Positions 52,571 to 64,000 of a stretch of DNA of 64,000 nt are shown here, one piece after another. The notes beneath the pieces are model-generated. The model saw nothing but the letters and a program-made list of their open reading frames with translations. It had not been told where the DNA came from and searched no databases. Within the stretch, counting starts at the first letter, position 1. Every line of letters starts with the position of its first letter. Location: assembly GCA_002335605.1 (NCBI GenBank), contig BEDY01000002.1:310001-374000 (forward strand). The letters are read 5' to 3'. The stretch is from Prillingera fragicola. Lineage: Eukaryota > Basidiomycota > Tremellomycetes > Trichosporonales > Trichosporonaceae. Made by a program: the position numbers and the translations under genes.

Positions 52571-55500
52571 GCTGGTAGGATAAACGGAGGAGAGGAGGGA
52601 GGAAGAGACAGGAAGAATGTCCCGAAGAAAGGGGTATTTGAAAGGATTGACTTTTGTATAGCTCTAGTATATGTATGCGGGCTGTCCAGACGAGGGAAGA
52701 GGTGGTCAGCAATGAACAATGGCAAGAATAAAGGCATATGAGATGCGGAGGAAAGAGAGGGGATACGATGGGAGTATGGGTGGTGCGGCGGTGCACCAAT
52801 GTGGGGCGCCCTACGCCATCACGCAGCCACCACTCATCCACCACCTTTGTTGACCCTGGCTGGGCTTTGCCCCTCTCCACCAAAATAGAAGAGCCAAACA
52901 CTGCGCACGACGAGCAAGACCTCTGCAACGGTGCATGCACGGCCATGCACAGCGCAGGAGAGAAAGACAGAGGACTGGCGTGTGGCCGGTGCAAAGCTTC
53001 AAAGCTCCCCGCCACCAAAAGTAGCACATCCTGGCTGCACTCCCTGCAGAGAAAATCAACGCTACTCACGCTTGCCAAAGATGCAGCTACGTCGACCAGA
53101 AGAGCAAATAGACCGTGTGTGTCGTGTGCGGCTGTGCTGGGTGCGAGAATGCGAGACCAGCAGCAAGAGATTAGGAGACGAAAAGGGGGAGGGAGGTTGA
53201 GAGGAGAGTGGTGGGAGATGTTTAGCAGTCGTGAAGAGAGCCAACAGCAGCAACACACTGCCTGCCCGTTCCGTTGGCAGGGGAGGGACCAGTGTTTTCA
53301 CGAGCAACAGTGGGTACGTACGTCCCTGGACTGCAGCCATGACATGCACGGGCGTACGAGGGAAACGGGGGCTGTGCGCTTGTTTGAGCCAGGGGTCGAG
53401 TGTCAAAAGCATGAGAGCAGAGGACATAGAGTTTGACGCGCAAGGTACAGACACACATCACAATTCAGGGACACATGCCAACTTGGACCCGGTACAGGGA
53501 CCGGGTGACCCATGGTCTCATCATAGCCAACACCTCGAAAAAATCGCCGGTGTCGCCAACAATGACAAGGACCACCCATAGAGCAAAGAGCCAAGAAAAG
53601 ACGCATGTACGGTTGCTGGCAACCAGCACAGGACTGTACATAGACACTGGCGGACACTACTGCGCCGCAAGCATACACCGCACGCAGCGTGCTCCCCCTT
53701 TGGTTCCCTCGTTTGGTGGCAGGTTAGGTTCCGGAGACTCGCGACAGGCGGCACTGCCCTTGTTCGAGCAGGTACGCGGCACATGCGCCGAGCGTACCGA
53801 AGTACCCAAGAATGGTAGCAAGCTTTGAAGTGGTTCTACGATTGACGGCATGCTATAGGCCAGCGACCCGACCAAACAGAATGGCCGTTCTCCCACGGAA
53901 ACATCCCAGCACCCAAATGTGAGGAGGGCATTTTGTTAAAGGCGGTCAACAGCGGCCACACGAAACACGGCGTCTACGCAGGCTTATTCAAAAACAAATG
54001 CATTCATTCCAAGGGAGGCGCAACGCGTGCGTAGACCCCGGATCGAACGCGCGCGCTGCCGTCAGGACGACGGGCATCGAACGGCAGACTGGACCGGGAA
54101 ACCGAGGCGCGCAGTCCATGGGGCGGACGCGTCCGGCGGTAGCCCCCGGGAACACCAGGGCGTGGTGCTTGGTGTGCTGGGGAAAATGTCGCCGCAGATC
54201 CGCTACTTTACGTGCTTCCGTGCCCTTGTGGGCGATCCTTTCGGGTTGCACGTTCCAGCTGGTCCAGGCTGGCCAGGCTTGATCCACCAGTGATATTCCA
54301 TTATTCAATGCGGGTTTGGTGTGAGCTAGAGGGCAAACTGGGTCAGGCTAATGTGATAGGATCTCAGGGACACTGCAGGCGCGCGGCAATTGCCGTACAT
54401 CTGTACATCTGGGCAATGACCACCTGGCCACATGCGCGAGACGTGAAAGAATACACAAAACAGTCGATTGTCGGCATGCGCACGGTCACGGCGTAGAGAG
54501 CTGACATGCATGTGAGCGGAGTGAGCCACGAAGTCGAGCCGCGGCTTTGACCCACGATGGGTATGTGTGCGACCTGTGGACATGTACTCACAACTGAAAC
54601 GCTCCCTGGGTCGGCGCGTCGGCCCGTGACTCTTCCGTGTTCCTGGCATTCCTGGCCAACAACTCAACAGCACAACAGGCTGCGCGCACCCAGCGTAACA
54701 ATGCCCTCCTCCGTGCAGCGTGCGCATGTGGCAATTGGCAAGTTGCTCCCCAGCTACTCTACAATCCCGGCAGCTGTCTTGGCCATGCTAGGCCACGCTT
54801 GGCCGTGCCTTAACCCCTCTGAGCGATCGTCGTAGATCATCTTCGTCCCCCCGCTATGTTGTCCTGCACGCGTCATGATAGCGGGCATGACACCTAGACC
54901 ACCGAGACATGACGTTCCCAGCGACCACCGGCTCCCTGGCCGCCAACCGAGCGGTAGCGAGGGGGGGAGGCGGGCTGCCGAGCCCTTCTCTTGTGCTGGG
55001 CTAACGTCACAGCGGCGCTCGGTGCTCGGAGCCTTCGTAGCTCATGGCTCGTCCTATGGGTAATGTCGGCTCTTTGAGCGCCGAGATGCCCAGACGCCGA
55101 GACTAAGCTGACTGGTCCAAGCCGCTGCTAGTGTCGCTGGCTCAAACGTAAGCCGTCTTGGCAAAGGCAAGCCCCTCGCCACTCTTGATGGCTACACTCA
55201 GCAGCCTCGGTGTGAGTGTGCACAGTCGAGCACTTTGTCGCCGCGACTACGTACGCCGTACGTTACAGTTGTACGCAGATGCTGTGTCTAGCTACTGCGA
55301 AGGGCTGAAACAACGTACACCAGCCCGTCAGTTGATCCATACCAGCTCGGCGATCCGGAGCCTTTTGTCTGCAGGCTGTACAGAACCATTCGCCGCCACA
55401 AAGGCAGGCCAAGTCATGCAAACAAGATTGCATAAGTTGTACAATAACCCGTGGGCGTGAGATACATAGCACAGCGAATGCTGCCGGTGCCGAAAGACGT

Positions 55501-55807
55501 CTGGACAGCACACACCGCACTTCCCACAGTCCTCAAAGAGTCTTTGCTGGTCGTTTCCCAGCATCCCAAGCTTTGCCCGCTCGCTAGCGAGCGAGTCTGT
55601 TCGAAGTGTCCGTTGTGAATTTCTCTCCGTTCCATTCGTGTGCAGTCATTGCTGTCATAGCTTCATTGTTGCCGAAAGTGTCGCGATTTCTCGAAGCCTC
55701 TAGACCACAAGGAGGTTCGGTGTGTGCTAATGTGCACTGCAAAGGCAAGGTGCCGAAATCTTAACTGTACGCAAACTTGGCAAAGACAACTCATCAATGT
55801 CGTCAAG
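52571..55807. promoter_or_regulatory. Long gene-free region upstream of the copper oxidase
   Basis: 3.2 kb with no supported gene on either strand and no tRNA-like box pair that I could find. The first 200 bases upstream of the start are CT-rich on the minus strand, as expected of a leader. Confidence 0.45.
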
Positions 55808-58031
55808 CTACGCAGTGGCAGTCTGCGCGAGCCAGCGCTGCAGATCCTATAAACGTCAGCGCATGTCTTGATAGAATGGTCCAACAACTACTCACTGCCA
55901 TGGGGAGGCCTTGCTTCCGCGGCCTACGTCCAGTCTCAAGGCCGGGGGTGAGATTGCGCCACTCGGACGCGGGCGCCAGACTCGTTGCGAGCGGTGGCGA
56001 GGAGGCCGGCGTCTCCGATGCGCTCACAGTAGGCGGAGGCGAGCGTGAGGGACTAGGCATGCCCCGCGCAACATCCAACGACGCCTCCCGGCTGCTCCGG
56101 CGAGGTGGAAGGTTGCCGGCCATTGCCGGTGGTGACGCACGAGGAGATGGGGCCGCCGCCCGCTCGAACGCAGCCTCGATGGCGACAGGCTTAACGCGCT
56201 GATGGATCGCGTGCTGCTGGGCGCGAGCCTGTGCGTCAAGAATTTCCTCGGCCATGAGCTCCCGTCCGCGCTCGCTTGGGGCAGCGGCGTGAGGACGTGG
56301 AGGCAACTGGACGCGCTCAGCGGGAATGTGAGCAAAGTCCAGCGTGAGCCCGCGACGCGGAGGCGTGGCAATGGCGTCGCCGCTGCCCTTGCTCGATTTC
56401 AACGACGCGTCACTGCCGCTGACAACCTGCGCACGAGCAAAGTCTGGCACCGAGGCGCGAGTGGCGACGACACGCTCGTCCGGCTGCCACGTCGATTCAA
56501 GAGTGCGTGCCGACGATGAAGGCGAGGGAGTTGTGTGTGTCTTGCGTGAAGTCTGGCCAAAGGTCAGTGCTGTTGACGGGGCCTCCGACACGACGGTTGA
56601 CGCCTGCTTCCTGCTCGACTTGACGAGTTGCGGCGTCGAGACCATGGGCCGCAGACCAAGCTCGGCCTGCTCGATGACTGTGAGTGGCTCCTGCGCGATC
56701 GGCGCGAGAGGCAGGCGTTGCCGAGGAGATGAAGGCTCGTTCATGACCGCCATGAGGCTGGTGCTGGCCTTGGAGTCACCTGCATGGTGGCCCGATCCGA
56801 GCGAGCGCGGTGCAGACGGCGCGCGGCGATGTTTGTTGAAGTCCGATCCAAACGCCGAGTGGGGAATCGAGATTGTACTGGCTCCACCAGACATACCGTG
56901 CCCAGTCCGAGGAGCAGTTACCGATCCAAGGCTCGAGATTGAGCCCGGCACTGGCGGCAAGGGTGCCGCCCGCGACACGCCAAATGGTCTCGGCCGGTCA
57001 AGCGAGGGGTCAGGCCCACTACGTTGCACGAGGTCAACCGACGGCCGCGTCCTGCGCGGCGGGGGTCGTGGTCCCGAAGCAGCGGCGTGGAACACGGCGC
57101 CTTTGGGGCTCGGTGGTGTGGACTGGCCGAGTGACTGAAGCTTGGCGCGCCACTCCTTCTCGGCACGCCGAGCAGAAGTCACAGATGACCGGCGCTGAGC
57201 CCGGGTGGCAGAGCTTGTCGCCGTGTACACACCTGGGCTGCGGTGTGGTGAGCGCGGAAGGCGGGATGTGGTTGGCGGAGGAGTGCGTTGCACAATTTCC
57301 TCTGGCACCGTCGGAGGAACTCTGGTGGAAGCTTCGAGGGTGGATGGAGGTTCGGATACAGTGAGTGCTGGAGCTGCCGCAGTACGAGTAGAGCGAGAAG
57401 GGATGCGACTAGCGGTCTGGTCCATCGACGTTGATCGGCTGATGGCACTAGGCTTGCTTGGCCCCGCAGCATGCGGCTGCACGTACTCGACAGTATCCGC
57501 AGGCACCGCAAGGTTGCTGAGAGTGTGGTCGACCGACATGGACCTCTGTGCATTTGGAAGTCCGCCATGACCATGACGACTCCCAGACCGGAAGCTCAGC
57601 TTGCGGACAAGGCCAATGCCACGCCGAGCAGGTGGCGGTGACAAGTTCCTATCAGGAGCGTCAACAGTGATGGAAGGCATGGGTTTTGAGGGTGAGGTCT
57701 TGACTGGGGATGCCTGAATGGTTATCAATGGAGGTGCCATGGGAGGTACTGGCGAGACGGTGTCGATACGCGGAGGTGAGGGTTGCTGCCGGTTCTCGGT
57801 TGTTGTGACCAAAGAAGGCTGGCGCAAATGACTCCTCTGCACTGGCGCTGGTGGCACTGTTTGGGGTACGTCGAGGGGAGCACGCTGAGTATAGGACGAG
57901 GGTCCTGCGAGCTTCGAGTCGTCTGCTGCAGGAGCCGAGAGCTTTGTTGAAGTATTACCCATTGACGAGTTGATGAATGGGTGGACACGCAATGATGCGT
58001 TTCCAAGAACGCTCCTGCGGCTGCGGTCCAT
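55808..58031 (-). CDS. Long disordered Ser/Pro-rich protein with internal MGN motif
   Basis: Two exons, 55896-58031 and 55808-55846, about 724 aa. I do not recognise the family. Almost the whole chain is Ser/Pro/Thr/Arg-rich and predicted by eye to be disordered, with many SP and RxxS sites (RKLSFRSGSRHG; SRRSSVTSARRAEKEWRAKL). Two stretches look more ordered: RAEKEWRAKLQSLG and RELMAEEILDAQARAQQHAIH. The final 13 codons come from a second exon after a 49-nt intron and read DLQRWLAQTATA. The third in-frame Met (57962) begins MGNTSTKLS, which fits the N-myristoylation pattern (Gly2, Ser/Thr6 then Lys); starts at 58031 or 58079 would hide it. A membrane-linked scaffold or signalling protein is possible. 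Confidence 0.62.
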
Positions 58032-61000
58032 TGTGTCTGCCGATGTGTGTGTGCGTCTCTGGTCAAATGTAGTGTGCACTGCGGGATTGGGGCGACGTGG
58101 TTGGCTGGCCTGTGTGCAGGGGCCTCGAGTACGCGTCTAGGTTGAAAGAGTAGTGGAACGGGGACGAGGTGTGTGCGTCGTGTGGCGTGCAAAAGATCTA
58201 GAAGCACAAGATGCTGATGACAAGTCGACTTGGAGCTAGGAGATCAGGCAAGTGATGGATAAGAACTAGAGGTCCGAACGAGATTAGCGCATTGGGCCAC
58301 CAGGGCCATGATGTTGGAGAAAGAGGTAGAGAGAGACAGAGAAGTAGAGACAACGAGACGACGAGGTCGTTGGAAGGCAAGGATTGGTATAAGCAGCTGG
58401 TTGCAACACTGGACAGTGGTAGCTACAGTGGACAAATGTTGACCCTTGCGAGCAGTGGGCCTCCTACCTCTACCCTGGGCACCCTGTGCCCTGGTACGCA
58501 GGGTCATGACAACATGTTACGCCACCCGAACAATCAAAAAAAGGTGTGCAGCCTGCACAGCAGTGAAGCATGCGTAGGGAGCACAAGGGACAAACTTGCT
58601 CGCAGCAAGGGTGCAGTCGTATTTCTTCTGGCGTGCAGTTCTCGTACAGTTGCCGTCACTACCCTTTGCTCACCTGTGGGCTTAATCAAGAACACTGCAA
58701 CAGCAAAGCAAGCAGCGCCGCAGGACAGACAAAAGGTGTTGCTCAGGGCCGACTAGGATGAAACACTGGTACCCCTGGCGCAAACCGACAACAGACTACG
58801 ACGCGCGACGCGTTTCGGCACCGCAGGACCCCGCGCTCCCCTCCAATGCCCGGTCCTATGCAGCCCATGCATCGAGCAATCCAACACTACGTACATGCCA
58901 TCCTCCATGCATCTGGGCCGCCATGTATCTCGTCATGCTCCGTCGCTCCAAGGAACAGCAAGATTGCAAGTCACTTGACACAGCAATGTTGGTTGCAGCC
59001 TCTTTCCCCCAAACCCAAAGCTCTAACTCTCAACGCGCTTGTCCCAAAGGATGCAGTTGTTCTTGGCCGTGATCCACCTTGACTCAAAGTCAATTGACCA
59101 GCCTGGCCAGCCCAAAGAGTCCAGAACCGGGCATTGCGCCCTCAATCCGCATGCCGCAGTGATGTGCGCGTGCCCAGCGCGGCACACTGTTGCAGCAAGA
59201 CTGCCCACCCATGCCGCCCAGCTGCCGCCAGGAGCCGCGATCATGAAGCAGCCCAACCCAACGCTTCTTATCCTTCTGCCCACGTAACATCAGACTCTAC
59301 CTGCAGGACGTGTGACCTAATCTCTGTCGAAACTGGGTCAAACCTAACACTCAAACACGAAGGCTGGCGCATACCTTGAAGCTTGCGCACTAGAGCAGAC
59401 AGTTTTGGGGATCTCCATATGCTAAGGTTAGCGAGGTGGTGCCATACATCTCCCCTGCGCCACGGGGATGGGCGTAGCCACGGCGACGCGTAGCACAGAG
59501 GTGGCTTGGCAAGTGGCCGCAGATTGCAGAGCCGTGTCGAGCACGGCACAGCGACTGGATGGCTTGACGACTTGACGCATCATCCACCAGTCATAAACTG
59601 TCCGAAGAATTAATTTGCCAGACGAGTGCACCAGTACGCGCCGTCAACCTTCGGTGAACCCACTGCCCTCTCTACCAGTCCTGGATGATCTGACAGGCCC
59701 TCGTAGCTCGCAGCTCGCAGATGCAGACCGAACGGCCAAGAGGCCAAACGGGGTGGCCCCCAAGTGTGCGCGACCCTTCCTTGGGTGCACAATCCCTGGG
59801 CAGGTCGTCGGCTGTCCTTGCGAGCCTTGCCCTGGTACCACTACCCCGACATTTCAGAAGGCACACTCTGGCCAGTCTGGGTGCGTCGTACAACAATTGG
59901 AAGCGGCGCCTACCTAGCAGCTCAGGTTGTCGGAAACATACATCGAAGCGAAACAGAAGACTTTTTCGGTCTCCTGCAGTGTGTCTTCTGGGACGCGCAA
60001 CGCCGAATGGAGATGGATCGCCGGGGCCTGATCGTTGCTCTCTGGTGACTCCATTTATTGGGTTCGAAGGTTGAAGAGTTGGGGTCGTCGGCCTGGGTGT
60101 CATGGCTCGACTTTTGCGCGGCAAGGAATTTGCGGGTCCCAAAGAGTCGTAGTTGCCTCAAAGCTCGCGCCCAGAACCCCAAATAAGCGAGATGCATAGA
60201 CTACAGTAGCTGCACCAGGTTCGATCAGATCATGGTCCAGTCCCCGAGTCGCCGAATCGCCGGGATTCTGGGTACATGCCACCGTTCGCGCCGTGCAGGG
60301 TGAACGGGCAGGGAAGACCCCTGTACGTGCTCTGCACACATTTCGCACAGAGTGTGTAGTGCGAGACTTGCTCGAGGTTCTAGAGCTAAAGTTCATGTGC
60401 CAATGCTCAGTGCATGATCCTGCGATATTCCAGAACATTGCTCATTGTACACAGAAGAACAGCTGGGGTAGAGAGAAGAACACTGGGTGAGACATTGTAA
60501 GGGCGCATTTGTGCGCTTGTGCCGCCGGCAACTGTGAAAGCCACGACGTCCGAAATGCACCGCAGCCCCAGCTAGCCCAGCTTCTACACGGCGCAGGGCA
60601 CAGCCTGGACGGTAACGGGCGAGCGATGCACAGGCCGGTGCGCACACTGACCCTGCAGTGGCTCCGGATCGCCGGGTCGACGACTCCAGTATCGCACTGT
60701 GCAACTCTCTGGCCCAACTGCCCTGAGTGAGGTGTTTCAGGCTGAGACGAGTGTCAAGAACAATTGGACTCGCAATCGGTAGTTCCAGATCTCGATTTAA
60801 CTACCCCATGGGCGTGTATCAGGCCCACGGTGTTCATAGACTGCTGACCGTGTCGTAGCTCGGCTCCAGTGTCGGTATCGCTGGCCTGTGCGGAAGCTCG
60901 TCGTGCCGTGGCGATAACACTTGGCAATGACGCCGCGTTACCATTGTTCACACTAGAGTCATGTGCATCCCCGAGAAAGGCAACAGTGCTGAGCGACGAG

Positions 61001-61798
61001 CTCTGAACGGGGTTAGCGCATGCACGGAGGCCCAGAACGTCGAAACCCGAAGGTCTGGAAGCTGGGCCTCTTAGTAGGGTATAGTTGCGTTCTTGTGATG
61101 AAACCATGTGTGGCGTTGCCTCGACCATCGATCCATCGATGGGTCATGGTTGCTTTCACACTTTTGCACTGCATGTGCACACTTGTCGACAACCCCAAAC
61201 CTGGAGCAAAGGTGGGCAGCAGTTGTATTCGTCACGGGACCACGCTGCGGCGACGTGCACAAGTGCAGCAGTACACATGATGAGACAGTTGCTGCTGGAT
61301 ATGCGACTAGCGCAAGGGAGCACTGTGCGACTCCCCAATTCGTCACCCTCGTCGACTCCCCATTCGTCATCCTCTTGTATTCATGCTTGGTTTCCTGCTT
61401 CCAGACTTGTTGGTCGCATTCTTTGCCACACAAGGGGGCGACACCGCCTAATCCCCCACCTCAGGCTTCTTCCTTGCCTTATCCTCGGCCCCCATGGTCT
61501 TTCACGCGTCTCGTATCAGCTCAACTCTGTCTTTTATCCGCCGACCCAGTCCTCGTCCTCTGAAGAGCCACCGTCTCAGCTTGTGCACGCGTAGCCGCCT
61601 CGGATCGCTCTGTCAGAGGGTCCACTCTGTGGGCTGTCTGCTCCGCCGATTACCACTCTTTCACTCATGAACATTCCCCATCCTTCCACCAACCGTAACC
61701 ACGACCTGCCTAGCTGCCTACCTCCTCTATCCCCCGCGGATTCATGACAGCAGATGCATAGCCGCAGCCATTGTAATGTTCTACGCCCAGACCGCGGC
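58032..61798. promoter_or_regulatory. Long gene-free region upstream of the MGN protein
   Basis: 3.8 kb, the longest gap in the window. I checked both strands for tRNA B-box-like GGTTCRANNCC and found only partial matches (near 60061 and 60217) without a cloverleaf. Open frames reach about 170 codons with no motif. The right end is the 3' flank of the small mitochondrial protein gene. Confidence 0.45.
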
Positions 61799-62604
61799 CT
61801 AGATCTTGATCGACTCTGTCTCTTGTCAGTCACACCTCCTTGACGCGTGCCACACAGGTACTCACCAGCCTTGGCGGCCTTCTGGATATCCTGCTCGACA
61901 CCCCAGACGTGTGCGCGCAGGTCGAGAAGCTCGAGGTGCAGGCCGTCCTGGGCTGTCAGCGCCGTGCTCCTTGCGCATCCTGTACCATTCGCTTTCACAG
62001 AACAGGCTCGGGTCACACTCGACACTCACGTAAACCTTCTTCATCTCTCCGCGGACCTTGGAAACATCATCCTTGGCAGGCGCGTTTGCACGCAGCGCCG
62101 CGAGGTCCTTCTCAACCTGAGCAAGACGGTCAAGGTGCGAAGTAATGCCCGCGGTCGACTGCTGCAGCTCGTCCACCGACGCAAGCAGCAAGCCGGTGGC
62201 CACCTTGGTGTCCTGCTGGAGGTAGTAGACGCCAGCGGCAGTAGCAGCCGAAAAGCCCAGGAGCTGCGCGAAGGGTTAGAAACGGTGGATGTTACGAGGC
62301 AGAGGAGATCTCACGAATCCAACGATACTGCGTTCCGTCAGCTCTGTCACCTGGCCAAGACCACGCCGACTTACCCGCCACTACATTAAAAGAGTCAGAT
62401 CAAGGCGTCAGACACAGGAACGAAAACAGTCAGCGCAGCCCGCACATGCCTAACGGGGTCGACGTACCGGAATCCGCCGACAGGCTTCTCAACGGGCACT
62501 GTTCCAACGGTACCAACGGCCTCCTGGCGGGCGACGGCAGAGGAGGAGATGGCGCGGCGTGCTCCGGCACGGGCAGCGAGTGCGAGAGGGCGGGCGGCGA
62601 GCAT
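61799..62604 (-). CDS. Small mitochondrial single-span membrane protein with coiled coil
   Basis: Six exons: 62468-62604, 62375-62380 (6 nt), 62315-62327 (13 nt), 62030-62263, 61866-61947, 61799-61815, giving 162 aa. The N-terminus MLAARPLALAARAGARRAIS is a strong mitochondrial presequence (Arg-rich, no acidic residue). A hydrophobic span follows, built from three exons: GGIVGFLLGFSAATAAGVYY. Then comes a helical, coiled-coil-like part: LLASVDELQQSTAGITSHLD, RLAQVEKDLAAL, and LDLRAHVWGVEQDIQKAAKA. I do not recognise the family; the layout suits an inner-membrane assembly or organising factor. The end ESIKI depends on the last 17-nt exon. The fragmentary exons around the span make this model less sure than its neighbours, but every phase agrees. 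Confidence 0.65.
62375..62380 (-). other. 6-nt microexon (two codons' worth)
   Basis: Minus-strand TGGCGG lies between an acceptor (AATGTAG) and a donor (GTAAGT). Inclusion gives Arg-Gly-Gly-Ile, skipping gives Arg-Ile, and both keep frame with the 13-nt exon at 62315-62327. Confidence 0.55.
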
Positions 62605-62865
62605 GACGAGTGGCGGTTTTGGGAGAAGCGGATGGGAGGACGAGGAGGGTTGAAAAGGTCGCGAGCTCGCCGGTAGTTGCTGGTCTCCGGAGTCAATCGG
62701 CCGCGATGACGATGAGAACGGGAGTATTTTGACCAACAGCCTGTGGCCATAAAGTGGGTGCAGCTGTTGATGGCCTTGAGACTACTCTGTATGCATTCAA
62801 AGGGCATGATTACTGTATGCAGACGGAGAGAACAGGTCTATGAAATATACATACAGTGCACTGCT

Positions 62866-64000
62866 CTACCATCCCTTCCAGGTAACCCACACGTCGACGA
62901 CCTCGTCCTTCTCGCCGTCCACAACGTACAGCCACGGGTAACATGCGCACACGAGGCAGGCGTGCTGGGGGATGATGCGCACCTTCTCACCAATACGCAG
63001 GTCCTTGGCACTCGCGTCCGTCTTGGTGAGCGTTCCGTGCTCCTGCGAGATACGGCCAAGGCTCCAGCCCTCGTGACCCTTGGACACGACCTTGCCGTGG
63101 CCGGGGGTCGGGCCCTGGTCCTTGCTGACTGCAAGAGCACCCGCGTCGCACATGGCCTCACCGCCCTGTCCACGGTCGTACTTGCTCACAACAGTTGCAA
63201 GAACCGTGAGCGCAGGGGAGCGGGGAGCGGTGATGAGCCCAGTGGCCATCTGCTGCAAGTCGTTCATGCAGTAGCAGCCGGCGTGCAGCTCAAGCTTTCC
63301 CTGGAGGCCACCCTGGGCCTCTGCGCCAAGCACGGCAGCGTGAGCCGTGGGTGTGGCGCCAACTGAGAGAATAAAGTCGCCCTTGACGCCGAGCTCACGG
63401 GCAACGGTGGCAGCGTCGTTGACGCACTCAATCTCGCCAGAGTAAAACTTGCCAGCAGCATCAAGGCCCTTGGAAGCATAAGACTGGCCAAAGTGTGAGT
63501 AGAAGCCGTAGATCTCAACTCCAGGCTCGGCGGCAGCAGCCTGGATAAGCTCCTTCATCTGCTCAGAACGAGGAGGGGCGCCTGCACGGTTACCACCGCC
63601 GTTGACTTTGATGAACGCGCTCCACGGCTGCTTGCGGCCGAGACGCTTGTGTTCCCGGCCAAGAGCCTCAATCTGCTCGGCGTGGTCGACCATGACGCGC
63701 AGAACGCACTTGTCGCCGGCCTTCTCCTGAGCGTCGTTCAGGTCCTCCATTCGGTCCTCGGCGATAGGAAGGGAGAACAGGATCTACTTGTCAGCGCCAG
63801 CCCACCGAGAGCACACGTACATCGTCAACCTTGCCCTCGGCCACGACACCCGACTCGAGAATGCCCCAGACCTCGGGGAAAGTCGAGGCAATAAGGAAGC
63901 GCACACCGGCCTCAACCTGAATGCGAGTGCCATCAGGCGTCTTGTGAGCTGCCGTCAGCCGTGTTCACCAATCTACTACGTACTCTTGACGTGGGCACGG
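62866..64000 (-). CDS. DSD1: D-serine dehydratase (DSD1-like), 5' end outside window
   Basis: PLP- and zinc-dependent enzyme that breaks D-serine (and often D-threonine) to a keto acid and ammonia. Visible exons: 63984-64000 (partial), 63821-63948, 62866-63783; the first part of the gene lies beyond 64000. The PLP lysine sits in RAHVKTHKT, formed across the first join. The barrel follows: VEAGVRFLIASTFPEVWGI, FIKVNGGGNRAG, IYGFYSHFGQSY, FILSVGATPTAH and ELHAGCYCMNDLQQM. Near the C-terminus the zinc pair His-x-Cys is seen in IPQHACLVCACYPWLYVVDG, with VVDVWVTWKGW at the end, as in yeast Dsd1 and its animal relatives. Alanine racemases lack this C-terminal zinc motif, which decides the call. 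Confidence 0.9.

Noticed and set aside
54020..54130. Possible tRNA on the minus strand from a GTTCGATCC box near 54045
   Set aside because: The flanking bases fail to form a five-base T stem (third pair mismatched) and no acceptor stem is found.
60050..60260. Possible tRNA from GGTTCGA-like boxes near 60061 and 60217
   Set aside because: The sequences after the box do not pair into a T-arm and no A box lies at a suitable distance on either strand.

Overview
The window is nuclear DNA of a fungus, most likely a basidiomycete yeast of the Tremellomycetes (Trichosporonales-like). The basis is GC-rich coding sequence, many short GT-AG introns (mostly about 35-60 nt, often with a CTRAC-type branch site), and a gene set of ordinary eukaryotic housekeeping genes. 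The lineage is an inference; no rRNA or other marker lies in the window. I read 26 protein-coding genes with fair to high confidence and one doubtful small one. I saw no tRNA, rRNA, CRISPR array, transposon or virus. Exon joins were worked out by hand from splice consensus plus reading frame.

Left part (1-42.6 kb) is compact and alternates strands. It opens with two tandem paralogous secreted GPI-type proteins (647-3078). Then follow an aldo-keto reductase divergent from a tubulin-tyrosine-ligase-family protein, a Rossmann-fold reductase, and a RING/TRAF zinc-finger protein. TAF8 is divergent from a GET2-like receptor subunit, and GAA1 is divergent from RNase H2 subunit B. A small gene resembling the DNA-repair factor PAXX converges on RNase H2B. 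Next come a fused lysine-ketoglutarate reductase/saccharopine dehydrogenase, VPS36 (ESCRT-II), the mitochondrial ATPase inhibitor INH1, a BOR1-type transporter, a bromodomain protein, DUG2 (glutathione breakdown), two unrecognised proteins, and the corepressor TUP1.

Right part (42.6-62 kb) is different. HEN1 (small-RNA methyltransferase), a GPI-type copper radical oxidase, a disordered MGN-motif protein and a small mitochondrial membrane protein all lie on the minus strand, as does TUP1. TUP1, HEN1, the oxidase and the MGN protein each have 2.6-3.8 kb of non-coding DNA upstream. The window ends inside a D-serine dehydratase gene.

The genes do not form one pathway. Local themes are the GPI route (GAA1 attaches the anchors that the two tandem proteins and the oxidase appear to need), membrane traffic (GET2, VPS36), chromatin and transcription (TAF8, bromodomain protein, TUP1), genome upkeep (RNase H2B with the PAXX candidate) and amino-acid or glutathione breakdown (LKR/SDH, DUG2, DSD1). 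The points most worth checking are the PAXX candidate, the fused lysine enzyme in a fungus, a 6-nt coding microexon, an 11-nt non-coding exon candidate upstream of TUP1, four NPF motifs in the GET2-like protein, and the long same-strand upstream regions.
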